A DNA stretch of 64,000 bases from Nostoc foliaceum FACHB-393 (GTDB lineage: Bacteria; Cyanobacteriota; Cyanobacteriia; Cyanobacteriales; Nostocaceae): the NCBI RefSeq assembly GCF_014698505.1, contig NZ_JACJTD010000011.1, forward strand, positions 107,687 to 171,686. The letters are read 5' to 3'. Of the stretch, positions 28,481 to 38,524 are shown piece after piece; position 1 is the stretch's first letter; each line of letters opens with the position of its first letter. The notes below the pieces were generated by a model, which did no database searches, had not been told where the DNA came from, and saw only the letters and a list, made by a program, of their open reading frames with translations. The translations under genes were made by a program, and so were the position numbers.

Positions 28481-29329
28481 CTATTGACTACCAATTACCT
28501 GCGGATGTTCTTCCAGCCAATGGTCAATGTCATTCAGCACCTGCTGGGGGACTTCCCACGGAAAAAGATGGGCGGTGTTGGCATAGCACTGCCACTTAGA
28601 ATTGTTGAGGTGTTGAGCAGTTTGTAAGCTGGAATCAGATGTGATGTGGCGGTCTTGGTCACCAGCAAGTACTAAACTAGGACATTGTATTTGTGGCAAA
28701 TCTAGAAGTCGGTTGTATCCCGATTGAATTGCACTATAAAGGGCGCGAGTAGCAGCAGGAGAGGTCTGCAAATAAGCTGGTACCGCTTCAGTGGCAATGT
28801 AGTTATAAGTAGTTGATGTATGTTGTTGGATTAGGTAGCGGAAAAGCGATCGCTTGCCAAAAGTTTCAATATTCCATTGCCAACTCGGTTTTATATAGTT
28901 TATTAGAGCAGCAACGCCAGTATATAAATTATCCTGCCAAGTGATAGGAGGATGACTGCCACGGGGTTTTGCGGCTGTCGCCACCAAAATCAGCCCTGTA
29001 ATGCGCTCTGGCAAACGTAATGCCAGTTCCATTGCCAGAATGCCCCCAAGTGACCATCCCAATACAAGGCACTTTTCAATCTCAAGGCGGTCTAACAGCG
29101 CTTCTAAATCAGTCAAATGGTCATTCATATCAAAATTGCCATTCCAGCGACTTTTGCCGTACCCACGTAAATCAGGGGCAAAAGTTTTATAACGTTTTGA
29201 TAAATGATTGGTAAAGACAGAAAGACTACGACCAGTACCAGGATGACCGTGTAGGCCAAGAATGGGGAATCCTTGACCTTGGATGTAAACATTGAGACGT
29301 GCAGCAGGTGTAGTATAGCGATCGCTCAT
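28481..29329 (-). CDS. Alpha/beta hydrolase
   Basis: A 282-residue hydrolase of the alpha/beta fold. The oxyanion motif is GLHGHPGTGRSL near 24-35, the nucleophile elbow is LGWSLGGILA near 95, the acid is in VLAGDQDRH near 225, and the catalytic His is in TAHLFPWE near 256. The substrate cannot be predicted. The ATG overlaps a HIP1 site. The last residues (PQVIGSQ) come from a common intergenic repeat that supplies the stop codon, a small C-terminal extension. Confidence 0.88.
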   Translation of the reverse strand: MSDRYTTPAARLNVYIQGQGFPILGLHGHPGTGRSLSVFTNHLSKRYKTFAPDLRGYGKSRWNGNFDMNDHLTDLEALLDRLEIEKCLVLGWSLGGILAMELALRLPERITGLILVATAAKPRGSHPPITWQDNLYTGVAALINYIKPSWQWNIETFGKRSLFRYLIQQHTSTTYNYIATEAVPAYLQTSPAATRALYSAIQSGYNRLLDLPQIQCPSLVLAGDQDRHITSDSSLQTAQHLNNSKWQCYANTAHLFPWEVPQQVLNDIDHWLEEHPQVIGSQ

Positions 29330-29512
29330 TACTTGTTGTTCTCCTGTCTAGCGATCGCTTCAGCACTTTCTGCTGTCCGCTGTAAAATTGCCTCAATTCG
29401 ATTTGGCCTTTCTGTCATAGTAGTTCGTTATATTATTTTTCTAATCGTGTTATACGGCTAGCTGCCAAGCATTGCAGTGTTCGATTACAGTTCAAATTGC
29501 TACATACAGTAT

Positions 29513-29746
29513 TCAGATATGAGGAAGTTTGATATCCAAAAAAGGGGAATTAATATCTAAAAGCCAATTTTCATCTACAAATTCTAGATTTTCATCATAG
29601 ATAAGAAGCAACTCACCAATTCTTTGAGTGTTATGAATTGACTGAGCTATAGCATCAATATCAGAGACTGTGAAAACAAACTTTAGCTTTAGAAAGCCTT
29701 TTTTGTCAGTAAAGCCAATAGAACAGTTATTGGGTAGAGCTACCAT
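29513..29746 (-). CDS. Hypothetical small protein, 77 residues
   Basis: MVALPNNCSIGFTDKKGFLK, then a KFVFTVSDIDAIAQSIHNTQ stretch and an acidic C-terminus. I do not recognise it. The regular pattern of predicted strands and a helix and an isolated position make a real gene plausible. There is no signal peptide or membrane segment. Confidence 0.4.
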   Translation of the reverse strand: MVALPNNCSIGFTDKKGFLKLKFVFTVSDIDAIAQSIHNTQRIGELLLIYDENLEFVDENWLLDINSPFLDIKLPHI

Positions 29747-29822
29747 TTAATTTACTGTTGATGGCAATTTTACACATTGTGGTCAAATGTATTCAAATTA
29801 AACCCTTTAACTTATTACACTT

Positions 29823-30701
29823 TTAAGAAATCGGTTCAAAAACCATTTGGGGAATTAACACTTCATCTTGTAATTGCCCAATACCTAAAAAGCGAGTCTC
29901 TTCATCATAAACTCGAACTATTTCAGGAACATCGAAAGTTAGAGAAATCCGCTGACCTTGACACCATTTTTGAGCAGATCCTGCTGGTAAAGTAACAGAT
30001 GACAAATGTTGTAAAGCTGCATCTGGGGAAATCGGTTGAAATGTATCGGCTTGTAGTTTAGTTTCTAAGTCGCTCAACGTGAGACTATCTGTTAAATCGA
30101 AACCACTGCTTTGAGTGCGAATCAAAGCGGCAAGAGTGCCACCAGTTTCTAAAATTGCACCTAAATCACGAGCGATCGCTCTAATATATGTACCAGAACC
30201 ACAAGCGATCGCCACATCTAATTCGGGAAATTCTCCTTCTCTCCAGTCCAAAATATCTATCTGAAAAACTTCCACTGTTCGCACTGGAACTTCCACCATT
30301 TTACCTTGGCGTGCTAAGTCGTAGAGACGTTTACCATCCACTTGAATTGCACTGTAACTAGGTGGTATTTGCTCAATCTTGCCTTCAAATTGTGGTAACG
30401 CAGTTTTCACCTGTGCCAAACTCAATCCAGCACAAGGTTGAGAAGTGATGACTTCACCTTGCAAATCATCTGTTGTAGTACGCACACCCAGCCGAATAGT
30501 GGCTTTGTAAGCTTTGTTTCCTGGCAGATACTGCAATAATCTTGTGGCTTTACCAAGCGCGATTGGTAACACCCCAGTAGCTGCTGGATCTAAGGTTCCC
30601 GCATGTCCTACACGTTTGAGGCGCAACAATTTTCGCACCCGCGCTACGCAGTCGTGGGAAGTCCAGTCAAATGGTTTGTTTAAGTTGAGAAAACCTTGCA
30701 C
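29823..30701 (-). CDS. truB: tRNA pseudouridine-55 synthase
   Basis: Converts U55 in the T-loop of tRNAs to pseudouridine. The 292 residues begin with the family sequence [37 protein letters not shown] carries the catalytic Asp. [20 protein letters not shown] and [17 protein letters not shown] follow. A short C-terminal PUA-like part is present. The start is GTG. Relevant to the ncRNA locus at 58-62 kb, because T-loop-like structures occur in those RNAs. Confidence 0.95.
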   Translation of the reverse strand: MQGFLNLNKPFDWTSHDCVARVRKLLRLKRVGHAGTLDPAATGVLPIALGKATRLLQYLPGNKAYKATIRLGVRTTTDDLQGEVITSQPCAGLSLAQVKTALPQFEGKIEQIPPSYSAIQVDGKRLYDLARQGKMVEVPVRTVEVFQIDILDWREGEFPELDVAIACGSGTYIRAIARDLGAILETGGTLAALIRTQSSGFDLTDSLTLSDLETKLQADTFQPISPDAALQHLSSVTLPAGSAQKWCQGQRISLTFDVPEIVRVYDEETRFLGIGQLQDEVLIPQMVFEPIS

Positions 30702-30770
30702 AGTGGAATTTTATAAGTTTGACAATAGGCATTCTTTTATATTGCCTTAATGGGGAAACAAACAGCCTGG

Positions 30771-31790
30771 TTAATCCAATATAGATTCCGGCGATTGCAA
30801 AATGGTTTCATCAGGAGTAAGGTTGACTAGTTCAGCACTGGTGTCCCATAGTTCTACAGCTTTCTTTCGATCATAGGATTCATCAGAAGATGAAACTTGC
30901 CGCAGACCAACAAAATATTTGCCTGTTACTCCTGCCAATTCATGGTCAAGAATCAGTTTGGCAAGGTCTTTCCCAGATTTGTTAGTGGTATTTACGTATG
31001 GCGCAAAGAGACGGAATCCTGGCAAAAGAAAAGTCCATGCGAAACGCTTGATTAAGTCATAGTCACGGATTATTCCTGTACCTGGCATGAGTCCAGGATC
31101 GAAGGTATTCACCGTAATCGGGTGCTGCTGGTTACTGTATCCCTGAGACTGGAGGCGATGCGATAATTCATAGGCGCATAAAATATTACAAAGTTTTGAG
31201 GTAGTATAGCGTTGCCTGCCAATTGTATAAGCATCTTCCTCTTCTTGAGTGGAAGCTAAATCAGGAAATGCAAGCAACCAAGCATTGCGATAGTCAGGAG
31301 AAGGCATACTAAGAGTTTGATTTGGCTTATCATTGGGGAAATGTGTCCCGCTGGTGACAAATAGAATTCGGGCTGGAGAAACTAAGTGCTGAAGTAAGAG
31401 ATTGACCAGTAAAAAATGTCCAAGGTGGTTGACTCCAAAGGTAGTTTCAAAACCATCCTGGGTGTAAGTTGTGCCTGTTACAACTTGTGTACCTGCATTA
31501 CACACGATCGCACGCAAGGGAGGGCGCTTACCTACTGCAAAGTCTTTGACAAAGGTGCGGATAGAGGTTAACGATGCAAGATCCAACAACAATGCTTCGA
31601 TAGACTTGTTACCTGTCTGGGCTATCAATCGTTTTGCCGACAAAGCTGCTTGCTTTTGGTTGCGGCTAGCAATAATCACATGGGAGTTTGGGTCTAATGT
31701 TGCGATCGCTTTCGCACAATAATAGCCTAATCCTTTATTCCCTCCTGTGATTATCACAGTTTTATCTGATTTGCTCGTTTGAGTTTGCAT
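30771..31790 (-). CDS. Short-chain dehydrogenase/reductase (retinol dehydrogenase/POR-like)
   Basis: A 339-residue NAD(P)-dependent oxidoreductase. TVIITGGNKGLGYYCAKAIA is the nucleotide-binding Gly-rich loop, IVCNAGTQ the NNAG-equivalent, and RYTTSKLCNILCAYEL contains the catalytic Tyr-x-x-x-Lys. The GVNHLGHFLLVNLLL segment and the C-terminal GKYFVGLRQVSSSDESYD insert resemble the branch containing light-dependent protochlorophyllide reductase, but the active-site surroundings differ, so I do not call it POR. AAAGGAAT precedes the ATG. Confidence 0.82.
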   Translation of the reverse strand: MQTQTSKSDKTVIITGGNKGLGYYCAKAIATLDPNSHVIIASRNQKQAALSAKRLIAQTGNKSIEALLLDLASLTSIRTFVKDFAVGKRPPLRAIVCNAGTQVVTGTTYTQDGFETTFGVNHLGHFLLVNLLLQHLVSPARILFVTSGTHFPNDKPNQTLSMPSPDYRNAWLLAFPDLASTQEEEDAYTIGRQRYTTSKLCNILCAYELSHRLQSQGYSNQQHPITVNTFDPGLMPGTGIIRDYDLIKRFAWTFLLPGFRLFAPYVNTTNKSGKDLAKLILDHELAGVTGKYFVGLRQVSSSDESYDRKKAVELWDTSAELVNLTPDETILQSPESILD

Positions 31791-32142
31791 ATTTATTCCT
31801 TTAAAGTTTGTTAGTTAGTAACATCGACAAAAAAATATAAACTAAGTATTTAGGAGTTAGGAACACAGGAAAATTATTTATCTAGAGCGAATAGTATCAA
31901 ATGAGTATCCTAAAATAAACTCATATGAAACAAGGTTTATATATTGTTAAAATTCCCTATTTTTAATTAGGGGCGCACAGATGCGTTCCCCTAGGAGGAT
32001 ATATGTTCATCTGTGGTTAATTATTTTTTCTGTACCTTATCTGTGCGGAATCTTGGTAAGCGCGATACTTTGACTATTACAAAAATGTGGGTAATGACAA
32101 GTTTTTAAACATAGTGATTAACTGATAACCAACTGCTACCGA
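31791..32142. other. Intergenic region with one small palindrome
   Basis: Holds the promoter of the short-chain dehydrogenase gene. A palindrome at about 31967-31994 (TAGGGGCGCACAGATGCGTT followed by CCCCTA) is a common Nostoc dispersed hairpin. No gene seen. Confidence 0.4.
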
Positions 32143-33840
32143 TCAAGTTAATGATGGGGATAGTTGACCTATTGGGGATAACTTCGGTAAACTGACTGTA
32201 ACTTTAGTTCCTTGTCCCACTTCACTAGACAAGGTAATATCACCACCATGTAACTCGACACAAGCTTTAGCGATCGCAAGCCCTAAGCCTGTACCGGGAA
32301 TTGTGTCAACGTTACTTCCACGACTGAACGATTGAAACAAATTTTCTTGATCTGCCATTGGGATACCAATTCCCTGATCTTTGATAGAAAAGATTACTTG
32401 TGATTCTTTACCGATGAGGTGGAATTCTACAGTACCTCCATCTGGAGAATACTTAATTGCATTGGATATTAAGTTAATAAAAATTTGCTGCAAAAGCCCG
32501 CGATCGCCCCAAAAGCCTTGATTATTCCCACTAATTTGAAAAATCAATTTGTGGCGATCGCCTGCTGTTTCTCGCTCTTGTTCTATGAGTTCAGAAAAAA
32601 ATTGCAGTAAATCGAGTAGGATTGGCTTAAATTTTGGTTTTTCCAGTTCAAATTGGTTAACCAGAAGCATGTTATCCACGAGTTTGGACATATACCTTGC
32701 TTTCTGTTCAATTATTCCCAAAAACCTTTGTTGTTTAGATTCATCCAGTTGCTGGCTATGTTTTACCAAAGTTGATGCAGCAGCAAGAATTGAAGTTAGC
32801 GGCGTTCGATACTCATGGGAAACCGTTGCAATGATTTGAGATTTAAATGTATTGAGTTGCTTTTCTTTAGCAAGTGCTGCTTGAGTTTGGGCTAGCAATT
32901 CAGCTTGTTGGATGGCGATCGCTAGTTGCACCGAAACTTCATTGAGCATTTGGGCATCATCAGTTTGCCACTGTCGTTCCCCGGAATTCTGGTGAGCAAT
33001 CAACAAGCCCCAAAGCTTGGGGGTTGGGTTCCCATTGTTGCTCAGATTAATGGGAACTACTAAATTTGCCTTAGTATTAAATTGCTCTTTCAGGCTGACA
33101 CAATTACACAAGCCAAGCTCATAGATATAAGGGGGAGAATGAGTCATTAATTTACCTCTTTCCTTCCTCTGCTCCCTGCTCCCTGCTCCCTGCTCCCCCG
33201 CTTCTTCCCGTGTCCCGACGCGATCGCACAATGCTACAGTGCGGTATGACTCAACTGAGGAGGCAACTATTTTACCGTCAGTATCTGGGGCGAACTGATA
33301 TACTATCACGCGATCGCACTTCAGAAGTTGCTGTACCTCAGCTACAGCTGTATTCAAAATTTGCTCTAGGTTAAGAGACTGGCGAATTCTTAGAGCAGTC
33401 GTGGCAATCAGGCGTTGGCGCTCTTGAGTTTTGCTGAGTTGGGCTTGCAAGCACGATTGCTTGATGGCGTTGCGAACTGCTAGTTGCAGTACATCCTGTG
33501 TCAGATTTTGCTTGACTAAATAATCCAACGCACCCCGTTTCATTGCTTGCACAGCTATCTCTTCATCACCACGCCCTGTCAACATAATCACAGGGACAGA
33601 AGTCTCAAATATCTCCTGCTGCATCTGATCGAAGAGTTCTAACCCACTCATATCAGGTAGGCAAAAATCCAGCAGAATCACATCGCAGCGCATTTTTTGG
33701 CACAAAGCAAGTGCTTCTTCTGCACAGTCTACCTCAAAAATCTGGTATGACTGGTGCGGATCTTTCAAAAGATATCGGCGATAGATTTTCCGATCTGCTG
33801 CACAATCATCGATGATGAGTAGCGTCCATGTGTCCAACAT
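32143..33840 (-). CDS. Hybrid sensor: receiver, GAF, histidine kinase
   Basis: 565 residues. An N-terminal receiver domain (LLIIDDCAADRKIYRRYL; phospho-Asp in VILLDFCLPDMSG; Lys in DYLVKQN) is followed by a GAF domain (QLLKCDRVIVYQFAPDTDGK near 170), a HisKA domain (ATVSHEYRTPLTSI, phospho-His) and HATPase_c (NLISNAIKYS, KDQGIGIP, GTGLGLAIAK). Within the GAF domain an insertion of about 25 residues rich in Glu, Gly, Ala and Arg is encoded by GCTCCCT heptanucleotide repeats (33171-33199). It is the last of three minus-strand genes after the phytochrome and its response regulator, and likely belongs to that light-signalling unit. Confidence 0.9.
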   Translation of the reverse strand: MLDTWTLLIIDDCAADRKIYRRYLLKDPHQSYQIFEVDCAEEALALCQKMRCDVILLDFCLPDMSGLELFDQMQQEIFETSVPVIMLTGRGDEEIAVQAMKRGALDYLVKQNLTQDVLQLAVRNAIKQSCLQAQLSKTQERQRLIATTALRIRQSLNLEQILNTAVAEVQQLLKCDRVIVYQFAPDTDGKIVASSVESYRTVALCDRVGTREEAGEQGAGSREQRKERGKLMTHSPPYIYELGLCNCVSLKEQFNTKANLVVPINLSNNGNPTPKLWGLLIAHQNSGERQWQTDDAQMLNEVSVQLAIAIQQAELLAQTQAALAKEKQLNTFKSQIIATVSHEYRTPLTSILAAASTLVKHSQQLDESKQQRFLGIIEQKARYMSKLVDNMLLVNQFELEKPKFKPILLDLLQFFSELIEQERETAGDRHKLIFQISGNNQGFWGDRGLLQQIFINLISNAIKYSPDGGTVEFHLIGKESQVIFSIKDQGIGIPMADQENLFQSFSRGSNVDTIPGTGLGLAIAKACVELHGGDITLSSEVGQGTKVTVSLPKLSPIGQLSPSLT

Positions 33841-34123
33841 AATAAGTATGAGGATCGGGGAGCCATGTAGATCCCTTTTATCCAGATTGCGTTTTTATTG
33901 CATAATTCTAAAAATAATATAAAATAAGTGTAAATAAAATCTAAATTCTTTAGTAATTCTAAAGCCATACTAAATAGTCGGCATAACAGGAAAATGGGGA
34001 AAATGCATCTAAAAGAGACAAGCAGACACAGTGACTCAAAGAGGAAAATGTCGCTGTGCCCTCTGAGCCGTCTCTTTTGTTATCCTTTTTTCCCTACTGT
34101 CTCATCAACAGAGAATAAACAAA

Positions 34124-34579
34124 TTAATCCAAGACTGGCGGCATATTGGCCTCAAGCCAATAGTCTACAAATGCTTGAATCGTCTTTTTTAGTTCCTGAG
34201 CATCCATCGGCTTTACCAGATATCCATTTGCGCCCTTTCGGTAGCACAATTCAATATCCTTGGGGTTAGATGATGTGGTAAAAACAACGATGGGGATTTC
34301 CTTGAAACTCTTGTCTTGCTTGAGCCGATCTAAAATGTCACGGCCATCAATACCTGGCAAATTCAGATCGAGCAAGATAACAGAGGGTCTTAGTGCTACT
34401 TGAGAGTTGCGTAAGGCTTCGCTTCCTTGTTGATAGAGGAAGTCTAAAACCTCATCCCCATTAGTACAACGATGTATGGGGTTCTGGACGGACATGCGCC
34501 GCATCAGACGTTGTAGCATCCGAAAATCTTCATTGCTGTCCTCAACAACGAGCAGAGGTTCATGAAGTTTTTTTGTCAT
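34124..34579 (-). CDS. Rcp1-type single-domain response regulator
   Basis: A 151-residue CheY-like regulator of the phytochrome-linked Rcp family. VVEDSNEDFRMLQRLMRR gives the acidic pocket, VILLDLNLPGIDG the phospho-Asp near 72, FTTSSNPKDI the Thr, and GYLVKPMD the Lys. The long loop before the phospho-Asp and the C-terminal VDYWLEANMPP helix are Rcp-like. It lies 52 bases downstream of the phytochrome gene and is presumably its phosphate acceptor. Confidence 0.92.
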   Translation of the reverse strand: MTKKLHEPLLVVEDSNEDFRMLQRLMRRMSVQNPIHRCTNGDEVLDFLYQQGSEALRNSQVALRPSVILLDLNLPGIDGRDILDRLKQDKSFKEIPIVVFTTSSNPKDIELCYRKGANGYLVKPMDAQELKKTIQAFVDYWLEANMPPVLD

Positions 34580-34631
34580 TCGTGGTCTTAAAAGAACTTA
34601 ACAAAAATACATATTTGGTTATTATATTAAA

Positions 34632-36968
34632 CTATTCCAGCGTAAAATAAAAAATTGAGCCAACACCGACGGTAGATTCAACCCAAATTTGACCGTTATG
34701 AAGCTCAACAATCTTCTTAACAATAGCTAGTCCTGCACCTGCTCCTCCACCGTACTTTTCCTGGGAGTGGAGTCGCTTAAATAGTCGAAAGATGGTTTCT
34801 AGGTGATGCTGGGGAATTCCAATACCGTTATCTCGGATATAAAAGATTGGGGATTGGGGATTGGGGATTGGGCATGGAAAAGAGGCAGAGGGGCGGGGTG
34901 CGGGGGGCAGAGGGGAAAATTCTCCCTTGCTCCCTGCCCCCTGCTCCTCTTCTTGAGGAAGGTAGCCAATCTCAACCCATTGCTCTGGCTTATCGTTGTA
35001 TTTAAAGGCATTGCCCAGAAGATTACTAAAGACTTCATTAACGAGAACTCGGTCACACTGAACTGTTGGTAAAGGCCGGGGAATGCGAATATTCACAAGC
35101 CCAGAGTCTTGGCGACTAGCACGAAAGACTTCAATCACTTGGGTAACCAATTCGTTGAGGTCAGTTTCTTGCTCTCGCAGTTGTGCTTGTCCTAACTGTG
35201 AAAGTCGCAGCAGAGCATTAATGAGAGTTTCCATGCGTACAGACAAGGAAACTACTGTTTGCAAGCACTCAATTCCCTCATCATCTAATACTTGGGCATA
35301 GTCTTCTAGCAGCACCGTCGAGAAGTTATAAATTCCTCGCAAAGGCTCTTTGAGGTCATGGGAAGCGGCGTAGGCAAAGGAGGCTAATTCCCGGTTGCTG
35401 CGCTCTAACTCCAGGTTGATTTTAGCTAGCTCATCCGCCTTAGATAGTACAATACCAACGATCGCATTACTCAGAGCGATCGCACTCTCAAGTTCACAAG
35501 TTTCCCAAGGTAGAGAAGTTAATCTAACCGTTTCTTGCCATTGTTCAAAGGATTTTCGTGGAGATAGGGTAAAGCTACCATCTGTCTGAGCTTGAATGGA
35601 TTCGTTAGGATTACCTGCCCAGTTTACTGTTTGGATAACTTCAGGGCGGAACCAAAGAATATAATAACGCCGGACTTTAGAAATCCGCAGTAGCAGCAAG
35701 CCACTGGCGGTATCTTTAAAGATGAGCGCCTCTGGGTAAAGCTTCGGCAGAGAATCGGTGAAAAACAGATTGTCACTAACTTGGGTATCCGCCCATTCAA
35801 TTAACGTCCGAACTTCATGAATATTCGGTGTTGCTCCCACAAGGGTAATTTCATTATCCAGACAAACCGCTGCTCCTGAAGCACTGACAAGATCCAGCAA
35901 GCGGATTTCAGGTTTAATTAAAGCATCGATAAAATTATCTGCTTGGGAAATGGACTCAAGGAAATCAGACTGTAGCGATTTGAGCTTTACCTTATAGTCC
36001 CATTCTGAATAACTAATTTTATGCGCTAATTCAGAAGACACAATCTGTCCCAAAAATTCGCACATCTTTCGGATTTCGTAAGAAATATACTTTGGTGTTA
36101 AATGATGGCAAGATATCAATCCCCAAAGCTTCTGCTCTTGAATGAGCGAAATCACCAAAAGAGCCTTTACTCCCATATTTTGATGATATTCAGCACAACA
36201 CCAATCAAAACTTCGTAGCAGACAGTAGCTTAAATCAAGATGCTGATGTGTTGTCGGATTTTCCGTTGGAACTAGCTTGACGGGTTCGGCTGTCAAATCG
36301 GGGAGAAATCGCAGAAAGCAGCGTGTGTATAACTCCCTAGCCTGCGCTGGAATATCTGTAGCGGGATAGTGGAGTCCTAAATAAGGTGATAAATCTTCCC
36401 GTTTGACTTCTGAAACAACAGAACCCGCTCCCGACTGGTCAAATTGATAGACCATTACCCGATCAAAACCGATGATTTTTTGGACTTCTTGTGTCACTAC
36501 ATGCAAAAATTCTATCAGGTTTGATGTTCTTTGCATTTTTGCGATCGCTTCACTCGCCAAAGCATGAAAGCCTAAGAAACTCACCTCAGATTTTGAATCT
36601 GTCGGCTCTAACTCCAGAATCACAGCCTCTTCTGTACGATGAGCAATCGCGTCAAAGTATCGTTCTCTATGCAAAGTATTTATTGATACTTTAAATGCAT
36701 TAGTTCTGCCAATTTCTTTTACCGAGCACTGCTTTACAGTTTCTATTTGTTGAGCTGCTAGCAAATAGCTCAACGGTTTACCGAGCAAATCTTCTGGCTC
36801 TTGACCCAAATAAGCTTGGGTATTGTTGCTAACTTGCACTATCTCTAGCTGAGTACTGAGTGCCAGTAGAACGCCATGAGGTTGAATAGAGCCAGGTATA
36901 TGAATAGGTTTGTGATCGTGGTTAGTCAGAGCGGTAGCTTGGGTAGTAGTATTTTCAGGCTGGCTCAT
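34632..36968 (-). CDS. Cyanobacterial phytochrome histidine kinase
   Basis: A 778-residue red/far-red photoreceptor kinase. Order: PAS (PIHIPGSIQPHGVLLAL near 21), GAF near 140-310 (GFDRVMVYQFD; YPATDIPAQARELY), PHY near 330-510 with the tongue motif SPRKSFEQWQETV, HisKA (AASHDLKEPLRGI), HATPase_c. The GAF Cys that binds phycocyanobilin aligns to C257 (LRSFDWCCAEYHQNMGV), but the next residue, normally His, is a second Cys (C258). The N-terminal Cys of biliverdin-binding phytochromes is absent (TNHDHKPIHI). About 38 residues in the kinase domain (roughly 669-707) are encoded by inserted intergenic-type repeats. An Rcp regulator follows. Confidence 0.93.
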   Translation of the reverse strand: MSQPENTTTQATALTNHDHKPIHIPGSIQPHGVLLALSTQLEIVQVSNNTQAYLGQEPEDLLGKPLSYLLAAQQIETVKQCSVKEIGRTNAFKVSINTLHRERYFDAIAHRTEEAVILELEPTDSKSEVSFLGFHALASEAIAKMQRTSNLIEFLHVVTQEVQKIIGFDRVMVYQFDQSGAGSVVSEVKREDLSPYLGLHYPATDIPAQARELYTRCFLRFLPDLTAEPVKLVPTENPTTHQHLDLSYCLLRSFDWCCAEYHQNMGVKALLVISLIQEQKLWGLISCHHLTPKYISYEIRKMCEFLGQIVSSELAHKISYSEWDYKVKLKSLQSDFLESISQADNFIDALIKPEIRLLDLVSASGAAVCLDNEITLVGATPNIHEVRTLIEWADTQVSDNLFFTDSLPKLYPEALIFKDTASGLLLLRISKVRRYYILWFRPEVIQTVNWAGNPNESIQAQTDGSFTLSPRKSFEQWQETVRLTSLPWETCELESAIALSNAIVGIVLSKADELAKINLELERSNRELASFAYAASHDLKEPLRGIYNFSTVLLEDYAQVLDDEGIECLQTVVSLSVRMETLINALLRLSQLGQAQLREQETDLNELVTQVIEVFRASRQDSGLVNIRIPRPLPTVQCDRVLVNEVFSNLLGNAFKYNDKPEQWVEIGYLPQEEEQGAGSKGEFSPLPPAPRPSASFPCPIPNPQSPIFYIRDNGIGIPQHHLETIFRLFKRLHSQEKYGGGAGAGLAIVKKIVELHNGQIWVESTVGVGSIFYFTLE

Positions 36969-37466
36969 AAATCAACTTATGTAAAGCTGATTTTTACAAT
37001 AGCGCAATTAAATGTCACATTTCTTTAAAGTATATGTTGATAAGTATGAATGCGATCGCACATCAATTGTGTTGTGACGTTTTTTACAAAATAAAACTCA
37101 GTACTAATATCCTCATGTCACTCTCTTGGCAACATGAGGACATTTGAGAACCAATGCTGTCTTCATTACATAGTTGAGGCTGGTAGTGAGATAGAAGAAG
37201 CAAACTTTCGTCTCTTGTGGCTTATGTGGCGGCGTACTACAAAAATACTTAACTTAAATCATAAGAATATCGTTTTGTGTAAAAATAAACACTAATATTC
37301 AGAAAACAAGCCAATTTTATATATCTAACGAAATAGGAGTAGCGATTAGAGAACTTGATTAAATCAAGTTAATAACATTGTAAAATGCTTACTAGGCAGC
37401 TAGTTGACAGCTAGCTACCTGTAGGATTTCCTCCCTAATTGATTAGCCAACTCAGGAGGCGAATAT
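36969..37466. other. Divergent promoter region
   Basis: The 498 bases between the phytochrome gene and the plus-strand response regulator hold both promoters. One HIP1-like site (TGCGATCGCA, 37051) and a small palindrome (CTAGTTGACAGCTAG, 37398) are present. No gene or RNA seen. Confidence 0.4.
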
Positions 37467-38063
37467 ATGGTGTCAGACCATTTTGAGGATGCACATTCTC
37501 TTGAAGATAGAAGCCAGATAGCTTTTGAAGATTTGCATCCTTTGAAAGATATAAAAAATGTAGATATTTTTAAAGGAATGACAATTCTAATCGTAGATGA
37601 TAATCAAGATATTCTTGTCTTGATTAGCCGTGTTCTTAAAAAGTATGGAATTCAGGTGATGACGGCATCATCAGCTTTGGAAGCATTTGAGATAATTAAG
37701 GGATGTAAACTGGATCTTCTAATTAGCGATATTGATATGCCAGGTGAATCTGGGTATTCGTTAATACAGAAAGTTCGAGCACTTAAGTCAGCACAAATTA
37801 GAGAAATTCCAGCGATCGCTTTTAGTGGCAGTGCTGAAGATAAAGTTCACACAAAAGCTCTTGCATCTGGGTTTCAAACTTATATGAAAAAGCCATCAAA
37901 TCCTACACAGTTGATAATAGAAGTAGCAAAACTACTTAGATGTTCCAGTAAAAGAAGTTTTTCATTATTTGGCGACTATTCCTGTTTAGAGAAAATGCCT
38001 ACCTTTCAAAAGGCGATAAATGAAGATTATTTCCCTACTCGTAAGGTAACCTCAGCCCTTTAG
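37467..38063 (+). CDS. Stand-alone response regulator with N-terminal extension
   Basis: 198 residues. A 38-residue acidic N-terminal extension is followed by one receiver domain: TILIVDDNQDILVLISRVL, LLISDIDMPGESGYSLI with the phospho-Asp, FSGSAED and YMKKPSNPTQL with the conserved Lys. The final 45 residues are basic and without a recognisable output domain. AGGAGG precedes the ATG at ideal spacing. No sensor is adjacent on this strand; the divergent phytochrome is the nearest kinase. Confidence 0.9.
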   Translation: MVSDHFEDAHSLEDRSQIAFEDLHPLKDIKNVDIFKGMTILIVDDNQDILVLISRVLKKYGIQVMTASSALEAFEIIKGCKLDLLISDIDMPGESGYSLIQKVRALKSAQIREIPAIAFSGSAEDKVHTKALASGFQTYMKKPSNPTQLIIEVAKLLRCSSKRSFSLFGDYSCLEKMPTFQKAINEDYFPTRKVTSAL

Positions 38064-38282
38064 GGGCTTTATAGTAGCTCTGCTCTCTCTATACTGAAAT
38101 TACAGCACAAATAACTCGAAGCTCTAGCAAGTATTATCGGTCACGGGTAGACGAATGCTTTTGTGTAAAAGGTATAGTTTTGCCATACTTACTAAAAATG
38201 GTTTTAAATCTATCTTAAGAAAGCTTTTCGAGTTTATAAAAAGTAACTATAATCTTACTAAGCTGTCAATAGCAGCTTGTGT

Positions 38283-38456
38283 ATGAAAGAAAAAGCAACC
38301 TCAGCAGCCTCTCTTGCTTCTACTGTCGATACAAGCGATAGTCTTTACTCAATAGGTTGGGGATGTAGAAAGGCTACTTCAATGGGAAACACAAGAGTGT
38401 TTCTCGAATCTCTTGCTACAGTTCAGATTAGAAGCCTAAAGGGAAATATGTTGTAA
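38283..38456 (+). CDS. Possible small protein, 57 residues
   Basis: An open frame starting MKEKATSAASLASTVDTSDS lies in the 461-base gap between two genes. It has no clear ribosome-binding site (upstream is AGCAGCTTGTGT) and no recognisable motif. I list it only as the sole candidate in this gap. Confidence 0.2.
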   Translation: MKEKATSAASLASTVDTSDSLYSIGWGCRKATSMGNTRVFLESLATVQIRSLKGNML

Positions 38457-38524
38457 CGACAGTCACACCAGTTTTTGAATTAGTTGACTATTATAAATAA
38501 AAATTATAGATAGGAGCGTAGCTA

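Noticed and set aside
30771..31790. Light-dependent protochlorophyllide reductase
   Set aside because: It shares the SDR core and some POR-like segments, but the Cys-rich and active-site surroundings of POR are not evident.
34632..36968. Biliverdin-type bacteriophytochrome (BphP)
   Set aside because: The N-terminal Cys is absent (TNHDHKPIHI) while the GAF Cys of phycocyanobilin-binding types is present.
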